Assembly: GCF_021044885.1 (NCBI RefSeq)
Contig: NZ_JAJNOD010000001.1
Coordinates: 1,488,001-1,552,000, forward strand
Reading direction: 5' to 3'
DNA: 64,000 nt
From: Microbacterium nymphoidis
GTDB lineage: Bacteria; Actinomycetota; Actinomycetes; Actinomycetales; Microbacteriaceae
Shown here one piece after another: positions 17,135 through 25,390 of the stretch. The notes beneath the pieces were generated by a model. It searched no databases. It saw only the letters and a list, made by a program, of their open reading frames with translations, and was not told where the DNA came from. Position numbers and translations under genes: made by a program. Each line of letters begins with the position of its first letter. The first letter of the stretch is position 1.

Positions 17135-17509
17135 CTCCGAAATGCAGTACGGCTCCCCGTCCTCAGAGGGAATGTCGATCAGATCGTCGGCATCGAGCCA
17201 CGTGCGCTCTCCGTGCTGCTCGGACAGGGTGACGGTGCCGCAGATGGCGGCGTCCGGCCCCCCGGAGGACCGCATCCGGATGCTCAGCGATCGCGAGCCC
17301 GCGGGTGCCGGGAACTCATTCCAGCGGACCTCGCCCAGGACGAGTTCCTGGCCCGCGACCGCAGCCGCTCCGTCGGACGCGGTGACGATCGTCTCGTCAC
17401 CGGCCTCGGCGACCGGCAGCACGTCCAGCCAGAGGTAGACGCCGGCGGTGGCGAGCGCGCTGCACAGCAGGGCGATCAGCGCGACGCGTTGGGTGCGCAC
17501 CCAGCTCAT
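17018..17509 (-). CDS. Membrane-anchored extracytoplasmic protein, unknown
   Basis: 163 residues. An N-terminal signal-anchor helix (VALIALLCSALATAGVYLWL, about residues 9-28) is followed by a soluble beta-rich domain with two cysteines in the middle (AAIC and PYCIS) that could form a disulfide outside the cell. It is the third gene of a run of three similar-architecture genes joined by four-base overlaps. Its 3' end overlaps the convergent membrane gene by 117 bases. Confidence 0.55.
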   Translation of the reverse strand: MSWVRTQRVALIALLCSALATAGVYLWLDVLPVAEAGDETIVTASDGAAAVAGQELVLGEVRWNEFPAPAGSRSLSIRMRSSGGPDAAICGTVTLSEQHGERTWLDADDLIDIPSEDGEPYCISESAPYDIVSVFALPADADGPFYLDIAGEDHRAARFLIEP

Positions 17510-18069
17510 GGCACCTCCGGTGTGGTCGGCTCGACGATGTCGATGACGCCCTCCCGCGGTGCTCGGCCGAGGTCGAGAGGCACCACGATCACGTCGTCCA
17601 GATGCGGGGTGCTGTACGGCAGCGACAACCTCAGCTCCGCCGTCTCCGCGGCAAGGTCCGCGGGCAGCTCGAAGGCCACCATCCCCCGGGTCTCCAGCCC
17701 GACACGCAGATCGGCGCCGACCAGCGAGGTCGATGGCCGCTCGCTCGCGATGAAGTCCCGGCCGTCGACGATCAGCTTGATCAGGCGCATGGTGGCGTCG
17801 ACCTCCGTCCGCGTCGCGGCAGCCGACAGGTCCACCACCAGCCAGTTCCCCTCGGCCGTCCAGTCGTCATCCTCGGAGACTGTGATCCGATCGGCGAAGC
17901 GCACATCCTCGACCCGGACGGTGAGGTTCCGCGAGCCGATGGTCTCGTGCACCGCCCCGTGGACGAGGAAGGCATCGACCTGCGCATCGGGGTCGGGGGT
18001 GACCACGGTGACGACGCCGGCCGCGATGACGAGCGCCGCGCCGGTGATCCAGACGAGGGCCGTTCTCAT
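17506..18069 (-). CDS. Membrane-anchored extracytoplasmic protein (DUF4352-like fold suspected)
   Basis: 187 residues. A signal-anchor (ALVWITGAALVIAAGVVTVV, residues 4-23) precedes a beta-sandwich-like domain with NLTVRVEDVRFADRI and GNWLVVDLSAAATR. That pattern (a derived-strand start, then an expected Val-rich strand about 30 residues later) recalls DUF4352 proteins. It is the middle gene of the trio, sharing four-base overlaps on both sides. No enzymatic residues are visible. Confidence 0.5.
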   Translation of the reverse strand: MRTALVWITGAALVIAAGVVTVVTPDPDAQVDAFLVHGAVHETIGSRNLTVRVEDVRFADRITVSEDDDWTAEGNWLVVDLSAAATRTEVDATMRLIKLIVDGRDFIASERPSTSLVGADLRVGLETRGMVAFELPADLAAETAELRLSLPYSTPHLDDVIVVPLDLGRAPREGVIDIVEPTTPEVP

Positions 18070-18701
18070 CCGCCGAGCCCCAGATCGATGCGGGCGACGT
18101 GCTCGCCCCGTCTCCAGGTCACCACGTCCGAGGAGAGGATGATCTTCCCGGTGCGCACCTTCGCGTCGTACACGTCGAGAGCGATGTCTTCCGCGTCGAG
18201 AGCCGCGGTAGGAATCCGCCAGGCGAGCGTGATGTCGGCCGGGACATCGGGTTGCAGCAACGGCGAACGCACCGACGTCTCGTCGTGCCAGATTCGTGCG
18301 CTCTCGAGATCGTCGACCCCGGACAGCGCCAGCAGTGCCTGGGTCGCGTTCACCAGCCGGGAGGTGATGCGATCCGCCGTCGTACCGACCCCGACCGCCC
18401 GATCCGTGAGGTTCTCGAGCCGCACCGTCACCAGCAGGAGCGTCTCACCGGGGTCGGCCTCGACGTGCTGGTCTTCGACGGCGTCGGCCAGTTCGACGTC
18501 GCGCACGGACACCGTATAGGTCGACAGGCGCACCTCGTCGCCCACCGTCAGACGCTCCGGCTCGTGCACGGCCGTGGTGAAGGCGCCGGTCGCGGCGAGC
18601 ACGGCGCCCACGACGAGCAGGATGCCCGCCGCGACCCACGCCGGAGCCGCGCGACGGGCGGCATCGAGCGCTCGTCGTCCAGCTCCGCGTGCGTCGATCA
18701 C
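18066..18701 (-). CDS. Membrane-anchored extracytoplasmic protein (DUF4352-like fold suspected)
   Basis: 211 residues. A short basic cytoplasmic segment is followed by a transmembrane helix (APAWVAAGILLVVGAVLAATG, about 19-39). The outer domain has YTVSVRDVELADAV and TLLLVTVRLENLTDRAVGV, the same two-strand pattern as the next gene, which suggests that the two arose by duplication. It is the first gene of the trio and is preceded by the hairpin at 18741-18791, so it needs its own promoter in the short gap. Confidence 0.5.
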   Translation of the reverse strand: MIDARGAGRRALDAARRAAPAWVAAGILLVVGAVLAATGAFTTAVHEPERLTVGDEVRLSTYTVSVRDVELADAVEDQHVEADPGETLLLVTVRLENLTDRAVGVGTTADRITSRLVNATQALLALSGVDDLESARIWHDETSVRSPLLQPDVPADITLAWRIPTAALDAEDIALDVYDAKVRTGKIILSSDVVTWRRGEHVARIDLGLGG

Positions 18702-18740
18702 GCACTCACCCTATTCCGAGGGCTCAAGCCCGAGCGAGCA

Positions 18741-18791
18741 GAGATGGAAAACGCTCCGCAGACCATCGTCCGCGGAGCGTTTTTCATCTCC
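18741..18791 (-). terminator. Strong intrinsic terminator after the isochorismatase-like gene
   Basis: GATGGAAAACGCTCCGC (from 18744) pairs with GCGGAGCGTTTTTCATC (to 18788) around a 12-base loop. A-tracts and T-tracts flank the GC stem on both strands. It sits seven bases after the minus-strand hydrolase stop codon. Confidence 0.75.
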
Positions 18792-18797
18792 CATCGA

Positions 18798-19355
18798 TCA
18801 GGCACCGAGAATCGTCGCGGTATCGGTCAGCGACACCTGCGGCGGGTACAGCGACATGACCGCGAGCGCGGCGGTGCCGTTCTCGGCCGTGGACGCGGCG
18901 CACGCGTCGACGGCGATCGTGACCCAGGCTCCGGCGTCGGCGGCCGCGAGCGCCGTGGATACGACGCAGCAGTCCGTCGACACCCCCGCCAGCACCAGCC
19001 GGGGTGCCGCACCGGTGATCGCCTCCAGCTCGGGCCCGTACTTGCCGAACGTCGGCAGATCCAGCGTCGGTAGCGCGGTCAGCCCCTCCGCTTCGGGCAC
19101 CAGCGCGAACAGCGGGTCCGAGGCGGGCTGGTCGGCGAACGGCCACGCCTGGAAGTAGGCACCCCAGGAGGACGCGCGATCGGCCGTGGGCAGCCAGCGG
19201 GTGACGATGGTCCGCTCGGGACCGAAGGCGTCGGCCAGCTCCCGGATCCGGGGCATCGCCGCCGCGAAGAACGGCGAGCCCCAGTCCGAGTCCGGCGACG
19301 CGAAGATCGCCTGCGGATCGATGACGACGAGCCAGGCGTCGTCGGGGGTGCTCAT
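18798..19355 (-). CDS. Isochorismatase-like cysteine hydrolase
   Basis: 185-residue alpha/beta hydrolase. The catalytic triad of the family can be placed: Asp13 in LVVIDPQ, a Lys in PTFGKYGPEL and the nucleophile Cys in GVSTDCCVVST. The family includes nicotinamidases, N-carbamoylsarcosine and ureidoacrylate amidohydrolases. It is coupled by an ATGA overlap to an NCS1-type nucleobase/cytosine permease gene, so an amide from purine, pyrimidine or nicotinamide breakdown is the likely substrate. The exact compound is not determinable. Confidence 0.8.
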   Translation of the reverse strand: MSTPDDAWLVVIDPQAIFASPDSDWGSPFFAAAMPRIRELADAFGPERTIVTRWLPTADRASSWGAYFQAWPFADQPASDPLFALVPEAEGLTALPTLDLPTFGKYGPELEAITGAAPRLVLAGVSTDCCVVSTALAAADAGAWVTIAVDACAASTAENGTAALAVMSLYPPQVSLTDTATILGA

Positions 19356-20815
19356 GCGAGCTCCTGTCGGCGCACGGCGCCCTTCGAGAGGACGAGGGTG
19401 GCGATGAAGCCGATCACCAGCGCGAACAGCACGCCGAGGTTCGCGTAGCCCCAGTCATCCAGCCAGCCGAACATCGTCAGGAAGTAGCCCTGCCAGGTGA
19501 AGAGGGAACTCACCACGAAGCCCCAGCCGACGGCGATGGCCACGACGAAGATGACGATCGCCGTCCAGTTCACCGAACCGTATCGGCCGCGGCCGTCGAA
19601 CAGCGCCTCGGTGTCGTAGTCCTTGCGTCGCAGCAGGATGTCGGCGATGAGGATGCCCGCCCACGCCGCCAGCGGAACGCCGAGCGTGGTGAGGAAGGTC
19701 TGGAACGGGCCGATGAAGTCCTGTGCGAAGAAGACCACCGCGATGGTTCCGACCGTGAGGATCACCCCGTCGATCGCTGCGGCGGTCGGGCGCGGGATCT
19801 TGATGCCGAGGCTCAGCAGCGTGAGGCCGGACGAGTAGATGCCCAGGACCGCGCCGGAGACCTGCGTGAGGATCGCGACGATGAGGAACGGGAACAACAG
19901 CCAGACGGGCAGGATCGAGGCGAGCGCGCCGATGGGGTCGCTGTTGATGGCGTCGGCCAGACCCACCTCTTCACCAGCGATGGTGACCGTCTTGTTCGAG
20001 GCGACGAGCAGCAGGCCGAAGACGACGAGGATGATGGGCGCGACGGATCCGCCGAACGTGTTCCAGGCGACGATCTTGCTGCCGGGCGTCTCGCGCTTCT
20101 GATAGCGCGTCCAGTCGGCCGCGATGTTGATCCAGCCGAGCCCGAAGCCGGTCATCGTGAACACGAGCGCACCGATCATCTGCGCGAGGTTGCCGTCCGG
20201 GTGGCTGAACGCCGTTCCCCAGTCGATGTACCCGAACGTGAGCACGAGGAAGATCACCGTCATGATGCCGGTGATCCAGGTGAGGACCGACTGCAGCTTC
20301 ATGATCGTGTGATACCCGAGCACCGCAGCACCGATGATGAGCGCGGCGACGACCACGGTGGCGACGATGTTGACCACCACGCCGCCCGTGCCATCGGTGG
20401 ACCAGCCCAGCTGGCGAAAGACGGTGCCGGTGGCGAGAACCGCCGTGATGGCGAGGACCGTCTCCCAGCCAATCGACGTGATCCAGGAGATGATCCCCGG
20501 GAGCTTCTGCCCCTGCACGCCGAAAGCGGCGCGTGAGAGCACCATCGTGGGCACCGACCCACGCTTTCCTGCGATCGCGATCACGCCGCACAGGAAGAAC
20601 GAGAACACGATTCCGACGATGGCGACGAGCGTCGCCTGCCAGAACGAGATGCCGAATCCGAGGATCCAGGCCCCGTAGCCCATGCCCAGCACGGACACGT
20701 TCGCGGCGAACCAGGGCCAGAACAGATCGCGGGGCTTCGCGGTGCGTTCCGCCTCTGGAACCAGGTCGATTCCGTTGCGTTCGATCAGGGTCGACTGCAC
20801 TGCTTCTGTTGACAC
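19352..20815 (-). CDS. NCS1-family (cytosine/purine/allantoin) permease
   Basis: 487 residues with about 12 transmembrane helices. Typical features are the N-terminal AKPRDLFWPWFAANVSVLGMGYGAWILGFG, the MVLSRAAFGVQGQKLPGIISWI region (helix 3) and DWTRYQKRETPG after helix 6. The GTG at 20815 has a GGAGG site. The frame continues upstream into sequence with no similarity. It forms a two-gene operon with the downstream isochorismatase-like hydrolase, so import and hydrolysis of the same nitrogen compound is a reasonable guess. Confidence 0.85.
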   Translation of the reverse strand: MSTEAVQSTLIERNGIDLVPEAERTAKPRDLFWPWFAANVSVLGMGYGAWILGFGISFWQATLVAIVGIVFSFFLCGVIAIAGKRGSVPTMVLSRAAFGVQGQKLPGIISWITSIGWETVLAITAVLATGTVFRQLGWSTDGTGGVVVNIVATVVVAALIIGAAVLGYHTIMKLQSVLTWITGIMTVIFLVLTFGYIDWGTAFSHPDGNLAQMIGALVFTMTGFGLGWINIAADWTRYQKRETPGSKIVAWNTFGGSVAPIILVVFGLLLVASNKTVTIAGEEVGLADAINSDPIGALASILPVWLLFPFLIVAILTQVSGAVLGIYSSGLTLLSLGIKIPRPTAAAIDGVILTVGTIAVVFFAQDFIGPFQTFLTTLGVPLAAWAGILIADILLRRKDYDTEALFDGRGRYGSVNWTAIVIFVVAIAVGWGFVVSSLFTWQGYFLTMFGWLDDWGYANLGVLFALVIGFIATLVLSKGAVRRQELA

Positions 20816-20941
20816 GACCTGCCTCCGAGGCTCGCCGAATAAAGGGGTGGTGTCACACATCCTGGCAGAATCCCCGGCCCCGATTGCGCATTTTCCGGGG
20901 TCGTGACCCAATCGCGTCATAATGGCGCGATCGGGCCACGC

Positions 20942-22852
20942 TCAAGCGGGCGGGGCCTCCCGTCGCTCCCGCAGTTCCCGGCGCGTGCGGGGCGGCGTCT
21001 CGGACGCGATCGTCGCCGAGACCTCCAGTTCCGCGTCGGCACCCCCGGCGGCGGCCGCCGCATCGTCTGCGGCCTCCTGGAGAGCGGACCGCTGGCGAAG
21101 CGGCGGCGGCCGGAAGAACAGCGACAGGATGAACGCGAGCGCCATCGCGGCGAGCCCCACCCAGTACACCGTGACCGCAGACCTCGTGAACCCGACGAGG
21201 AACGGCTTCGCCAGCACCGGATCGGCGCCCATCAGGAACGACGTGTCGCTCGTGGCGTCGCTGGACGCTCCCTGCGTGCCGTCGCCCGATTCGAGGCGGT
21301 CGATGATGGTGGGCACCGCCTTCTCCACCACGGCGGCTCGCTGATCCGCGTCGGCCCAGTCGACGCCGGGTGCGCTCGCACGGATCGGGTCGACGATCGG
21401 CGTCCAGATCTGCTCCATCACGCCGGCGTTGTTCGCCGCACCCGCCACCGCGGGATCGAGCGCCGCGTCGAGGCCGGCGGTGAGATCTGCCTTGTCGCCC
21501 ATCGCCGTCGTGATGTTCGGTCCCATGGCGGTGAACAGCACGGACAGCAGCACGGCGGTGCCCAGGGTCCCGCCGATCTGCCGGAAGAACTGGGACGCGC
21601 TCGTGGCGACGCCCATGTCGCGTGCCTCCACCGCGCTCTGGGTCGCCAGGGTGAGCGACTGCATGAGCTGGCCGAATCCGAGACCGGTGACGAACATCCC
21701 GATGCACAGGTACCAGAACGGGGTGTCCCAGTGCAGGAAGGTGTAGATCACGTAGCCGAGTGCGACGATCAATGTCCCGGTCACGGGGAATATGCCGTAC
21801 CTGCCGGTCTTCGCGATGATCTGGCCGGTGGCCACGGAGGAGATCATCAGACCGAGGACCATCGGCAGCATGGCGAGACCGGATTCGGTGGGCGTGAGCC
21901 CCGTGACGATCTGCAGATAGAGCGGGAGGGTGAGCATCGCGCCAAACATGCCGAAGCCGACGAGGAAGCCCAGCACGGTGGACATCGTGAACGCGCCGGA
22001 GCGGAACAGACGCAGCGGAATGATCGCGTCCGAGCCCATCGCACGCTCGATCAGCAGGAACGCGACGAGTCCCGCGGCGCCGATCCCGTAGCAAGCCAGC
22101 GCGGCGACCGATCCCCAGCCCCACTCGCGCCCCTGTTCGGCCACCAGCAGCAGCGGGACCAGCGTGATGATCACGGCCGCCGCACCCCACCAGTCGATGC
22201 GGGGCTTGGCGTGGTCGTGGAGCTTCGGCAGATGCAGGAACGTCCACACCATCACGAGGGCGATGATGCCGATCGGGACGTTGATGAGGAACACCCACCG
22301 CCAGCCGGTCACCCAGAGGATCTCCGAGGCACCCGCGAAGACGCCGCCCACCAATGGGCCGATCACCGAGGACACCGCGAAGACGGCCAGGAAGTAGCCC
22401 TGGTACTTGGCGCGCTCACGCGGGGCGAGGATATCCCCCATGATGGCCAGCGGCAGCGACATCAGCGCACCCGCACCGAGGCCCTGGAAGGCGCGGAACC
22501 CCGCGAGCATGATCATCGACGTCGAGAAGCTGGACAGCAGGGAGCCAACGATGAAGACGACGATGCCGAACAAGTACAGCGGGCGGCGTCCGAAGATGTC
22601 GGAGAGCTTGCCGTAGATGGGAACCGTGATGGTCGAGGTGATCAGGTACGCCGTGGTCACCCACGCCTGCTGATCGAGTCCGTGCAGGTCGTCGCCGATG
22701 GTGCGGATCGCCGTGCCGACGATCGTCTGATCCAGCGAACTGAGGAACATCCCCGCCATCAGCCCGTAGATCACCAGCAGGATCTGCCGATGATTCATCA
22801 CGGGCGTCCCGGACCCGTTCCCCGTGTCGACCGCTGTCGCCGTCGTGCTCAT
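20942..22852 (-). CDS. DHA2-family MFS multidrug exporter (EmrB/QacA type)
   Basis: 636 residues with 14 predicted helices. Motif A is at GKLSDIFGRRPLYLFG, LDQTIVGTAIRTIGDDL is in helix 1, and helix 5 has the antiporter motif region FLAVFAVSSVIGPLVGGVFAG. Between helices 13 and 14 there is an extra extracellular loop of about 120 residues (NITTAMGD..SFLMGADPVLAKPF), which is seen in actinobacterial members. The C-terminus is a charged tail. ATG 22852 is preceded by GGGGGAGAA. Substrate unknown. Three 15-base repeats lie about 140-180 bases upstream. Confidence 0.88.
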   Translation of the reverse strand: MSTTATAVDTGNGSGTPVMNHRQILLVIYGLMAGMFLSSLDQTIVGTAIRTIGDDLHGLDQQAWVTTAYLITSTITVPIYGKLSDIFGRRPLYLFGIVVFIVGSLLSSFSTSMIMLAGFRAFQGLGAGALMSLPLAIMGDILAPRERAKYQGYFLAVFAVSSVIGPLVGGVFAGASEILWVTGWRWVFLINVPIGIIALVMVWTFLHLPKLHDHAKPRIDWWGAAAVIITLVPLLLVAEQGREWGWGSVAALACYGIGAAGLVAFLLIERAMGSDAIIPLRLFRSGAFTMSTVLGFLVGFGMFGAMLTLPLYLQIVTGLTPTESGLAMLPMVLGLMISSVATGQIIAKTGRYGIFPVTGTLIVALGYVIYTFLHWDTPFWYLCIGMFVTGLGFGQLMQSLTLATQSAVEARDMGVATSASQFFRQIGGTLGTAVLLSVLFTAMGPNITTAMGDKADLTAGLDAALDPAVAGAANNAGVMEQIWTPIVDPIRASAPGVDWADADQRAAVVEKAVPTIIDRLESGDGTQGASSDATSDTSFLMGADPVLAKPFLVGFTRSAVTVYWVGLAAMALAFILSLFFRPPPLRQRSALQEAADDAAAAAGGADAELEVSATIASETPPRTRRELRERREAPPA

Positions 22853-22993
22853 ACTTCTCCCCCGGGCCGCTTGTCGATGCGAAACCCAAAGGAGAATGGT
22901 GCTCCTCCCGGGCCGTGCAGCACAAGTTGACGGGGTCAACCACATGGCGAACCCATAGCTTTCCCCCGGGATGGCCCCTTCGCTGCCTGTTCT

Positions 22994-23038
22994 TTCGCCG
23001 CCCTTTGTTTCGCCGCTCTCTTCTTCGCCGCCCCACGC
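22994..23038. repeat. Triple 15-base direct repeat upstream of the DHA2 exporter gene
   Basis: TTCGCCGCCC, TTCGCCGCTC and TTCGCCGCCC begin at 22994, 23009 and 23024, exactly 15 bases apart. The spacers differ. The remainder of the 295-base gap 22853-23147 shows no gene. The repeats could be regulator-binding iterons for the exporter. Confidence 0.45.
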
Positions 23039-23147
23039 CTCGGCTGGTCTCAACAACTGCGCCGGCACCGTCCCCCGGCGACGGAATCTGAGCGGCGACG
23101 GCGGCGAGCGGCGACGACGGGACCCCAGGCCGAACCGGAGGCTGGGT

Positions 23148-24434
23148 TCAGGACGTGAAGAAAATGCCCGCGACGCGGGAGAGGGCGTGCAGGTCGGCGA
23201 CACCGGCCAGCTCCCGTGCGGAGTGCATCGACAGGATCGGGATGCCGACGTCCACCGTGCGGATGCCGAGGCGGCCCGCGGTGATCGGACCGATGGTCGA
23301 GCCGCACGGGACGTCGTTGTTGGAGACAAACTCCTGCGACGTCACTCCCGCGGCCTCGCACCAGCCGGCCCAGGCGGCGGCGCCGACGGCGTCGGTGGCG
23401 TAGCGCTGGTTCGCGTTGATCTTGAGGATGGGGCCGGAGCCCAGCAGCGGCTGGACCACCGGGTCATGGCGGCCCGCGAAGTTGGGGTGCACAGAGTGGC
23501 CCACGTCGCTGGAGAGGCACCACGACGATGCCATGGCGCGGTGGGCGTCCTGCGCATCGGCACCGAGGCCGTCCCGCACCCGCGCGATCACATCGGCGAG
23601 GATGGGTCCCGCCGCACCGGAGCGGGTCTCGGAGCCGATCTCCTCGTGGTCGAAGGCTGCGAGCATCGCGATGTGCTCGCCGTCGAACCCGTCCGCGGCC
23701 TCGATGAGGGCCACCACGGCGGCGTGGACCGAGGCGAGATCGTCCAGGCGCCCGCTGGCGAAGAAGGCGTCGTCCTTGCCGAACACGACGCCGCGCGCGC
23801 TGTCCGCGGTGATCAGATCGAAACCGCGGATGTCTGCCGCCTCGACACCGGCGGATGCCGCCATCACCGCGAGGATGTCCTCCTGGGCGGGGTCGCCGAG
23901 ACCCCAGACCGGCTGGGTGCTGGTCTGCTTGTCGAGGGAGAGTCCGTCGTTCTGCTGACGATCCAGGTGAATGGCCAGCTGAGGCAGGCGCAGCAGCGGC
24001 CCGGAGTCCGCCAGCACGACGGAGCCGTCGGCCATCGCCAGACGTCCGGCCAGACGCAGCTCCCGATCCAGCCAGGAGTTCAGCAGCGGACCGCCGTACA
24101 CCTCCACGCCGATCTGCAGCCAGCCACGCGACCCCGTGGTGGGCTTCGGCTTGAGCTTGAGGCCCGGGGAGTCGTTGTGCGCACCCAGGACGTGCACGGC
24201 CGTGGTCGTCGTGGCCCCCGTGGGAACGATCCACGCGATCAGCGCCCCATCGCGCACGATGAAGAAGCGGCCACCGGGCTGCGCCGGCCAGGCATCGCCC
24301 TCCTCGAGGTGCGTGAAGCCCGCGCTCTGCAGGCGTCCGGCCAGTTCCGCGGCGGCGTGGAAGCTCGACGGTGAGGCTGCGACGAAGTCGGCGAGGTCCT
24401 CGGCGTGACGGATGGCGGCGGGCGTGACGGTCAT
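23148..24434 (-). CDS. apeB: M18-family aminopeptidase
   Basis: 428-residue zinc aminopeptidase. Visible metal-site motifs are VLGAHNDSPGLKLKP (His-x-Asp, about residue 81), FASGRLDDLASVHA, AAFDHEEIGSET (Glu-Glu pair), SSDVGHSVHPNF and a late NNDVPCGSTIGPI..LSMHSARE. It releases N-terminal residues from cytosolic peptides. The length is that of the family, and the start at 24434 is supported because upstream sequence belongs to the next gene region. It is monocistronic on the minus strand. Confidence 0.9.
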   Translation of the reverse strand: MTVTPAAIRHAEDLADFVAASPSSFHAAAELAGRLQSAGFTHLEEGDAWPAQPGGRFFIVRDGALIAWIVPTGATTTTAVHVLGAHNDSPGLKLKPKPTTGSRGWLQIGVEVYGGPLLNSWLDRELRLAGRLAMADGSVVLADSGPLLRLPQLAIHLDRQQNDGLSLDKQTSTQPVWGLGDPAQEDILAVMAASAGVEAADIRGFDLITADSARGVVFGKDDAFFASGRLDDLASVHAAVVALIEAADGFDGEHIAMLAAFDHEEIGSETRSGAAGPILADVIARVRDGLGADAQDAHRAMASSWCLSSDVGHSVHPNFAGRHDPVVQPLLGSGPILKINANQRYATDAVGAAAWAGWCEAAGVTSQEFVSNNDVPCGSTIGPITAGRLGIRTVDVGIPILSMHSARELAGVADLHALSRVAGIFFTS

Positions 24435-24480
24435 GCCTCCAGCCTATGCCGCGGCCCCGGCACCCCCGGGTGCTCGAGCG

Positions 24481-25251
24481 TCAGTGCATCGTCATGCCGC
24501 CCGTGACGTTGATACCCTGACCGGTCATGTAACCGGCCAGGTCGCTGGCGAGGAACAGGGCGACGCCGGCAACGTCCTTCACCGTTCCGGTGCGCCCGAG
24601 GGGTACCTGAGAGCGGTCTTCCGCGGCGATCTCCTCGGCCGTCATGCCGCGCAGCGCGCCACCCTCGATGCGCTCGCGATGCTTCATCGGCGTCTCGATG
24701 ATGCCCGGGCAGATGGCGTTCACGGTGATGCCGCGCGGCGCCAGCTCCACCGCCATGGACTTGGTGACCCCGAGCACCGCGTGCTTGGACGCGACGTACG
24801 CGGTCATGCCGCGGTAGCCGTTCTTGCCCGCCTGCGAGGAGATGAACACCACGCGGCCCGGCAGCCCGCGCTGCACCAGGATGCGCGCCACGGCCTGGGC
24901 CACGAGGAAGGAGCCCTTCGCGTTCACGTCGAGGTTGCGGTCCCAGTCGGCCTCCGCCGTGTCCACGGCGAAGTCCATGGTGGAGGTCCCCGCTGCCGTG
25001 ACGACGGTGTCGATGACCCCGACGGTCTCGGTTGCCTCTGTCACCACGCGCGCCACAGCGTCGGCATCCGAAACGTCCAGCCGCACGCGCCATTCGCGAT
25101 CCCGCGCCGTCGCGGCCAGGCCCTCGGGGAAGGACAGGTCCGCGCTGATCACCCGGGCACCCTGTTCGAGGAACGCCTCGACGATCCCGGCACCGATGCC
25201 CGACCCGCCGCCGGTCACCAGCACCGTGCGCTCGCGCAGTTCTTCGAACAT
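24481..25251 (-). CDS. SDR-family oxidoreductase
   Basis: 256-residue classical short-chain dehydrogenase. It has the TGGGSGIGAGI cofactor loop (about residues 13-23), Asp in DLSFPEG and LDVSDADAVAR, the active-site Ser in VVFISSQAG and the YVASK Tyr-x3-Lys pair. Asp after the second strand suggests NAD rather than NADP. It is divergent from the ROK regulator that leads a deacetylase-transporter operon, with a perfect dyad between them. It probably oxidises a sugar or polyol of that pathway. GAGGAACG precedes ATG 25251. Confidence 0.85.
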   Translation of the reverse strand: MFEELRERTVLVTGGGSGIGAGIVEAFLEQGARVISADLSFPEGLAATARDREWRVRLDVSDADAVARVVTEATETVGVIDTVVTAAGTSTMDFAVDTAEADWDRNLDVNAKGSFLVAQAVARILVQRGLPGRVVFISSQAGKNGYRGMTAYVASKHAVLGVTKSMAVELAPRGITVNAICPGIIETPMKHRERIEGGALRGMTAEEIAAEDRSQVPLGRTGTVKDVAGVALFLASDLAGYMTGQGINVTGGMTMH

Positions 25252-25336
25252 CGTTCCTCGCTCTCGTGTGGGGATGTTTCCGAGGCTAGGCGGCACGGGC
25301 CGCAGCACCGCATCCGGTGACGCATCGTGACGCCTC

Positions 25337-25367
25337 TTGCGCGAGTATGACACTTTCCGTCATACTC
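25337..25367. promoter_or_regulatory. ROK-regulator promoter with perfect operator palindrome
   Basis: GAGTATGAC (25343-25351) and GTCATACTC (25359-25367) form a perfect nine-base inverted repeat with a seven-base spacer. The dyad covers the space between a TTGCGC -35-like hexamer (25337-25342) and a CATACT -10-like hexamer (25361-25366), 18 bases apart. It lies between the divergent SDR and ROK genes, so it may control both. Confidence 0.65.
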
Positions 25368-25390
25368 ACTCGGACGGAAGGGAGTCCGCT

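Noticed and set aside
20870-20941. Similar GATTGCGC/GCGCGATC segments upstream of the permease gene
   Set aside because: The inverted matches are short and interrupted; no consistent dyad could be drawn.
20903-22930. Plus-strand open frame of 675 codons
   Set aside because: Antisense to the DHA2 exporter, His/Arg/Asp-rich without fold signature.
25337-25390. Upstream TTG start for the ROK regulator
   Set aside because: It would put the promoter and perfect operator inside the coding region and has no ribosome-binding site.
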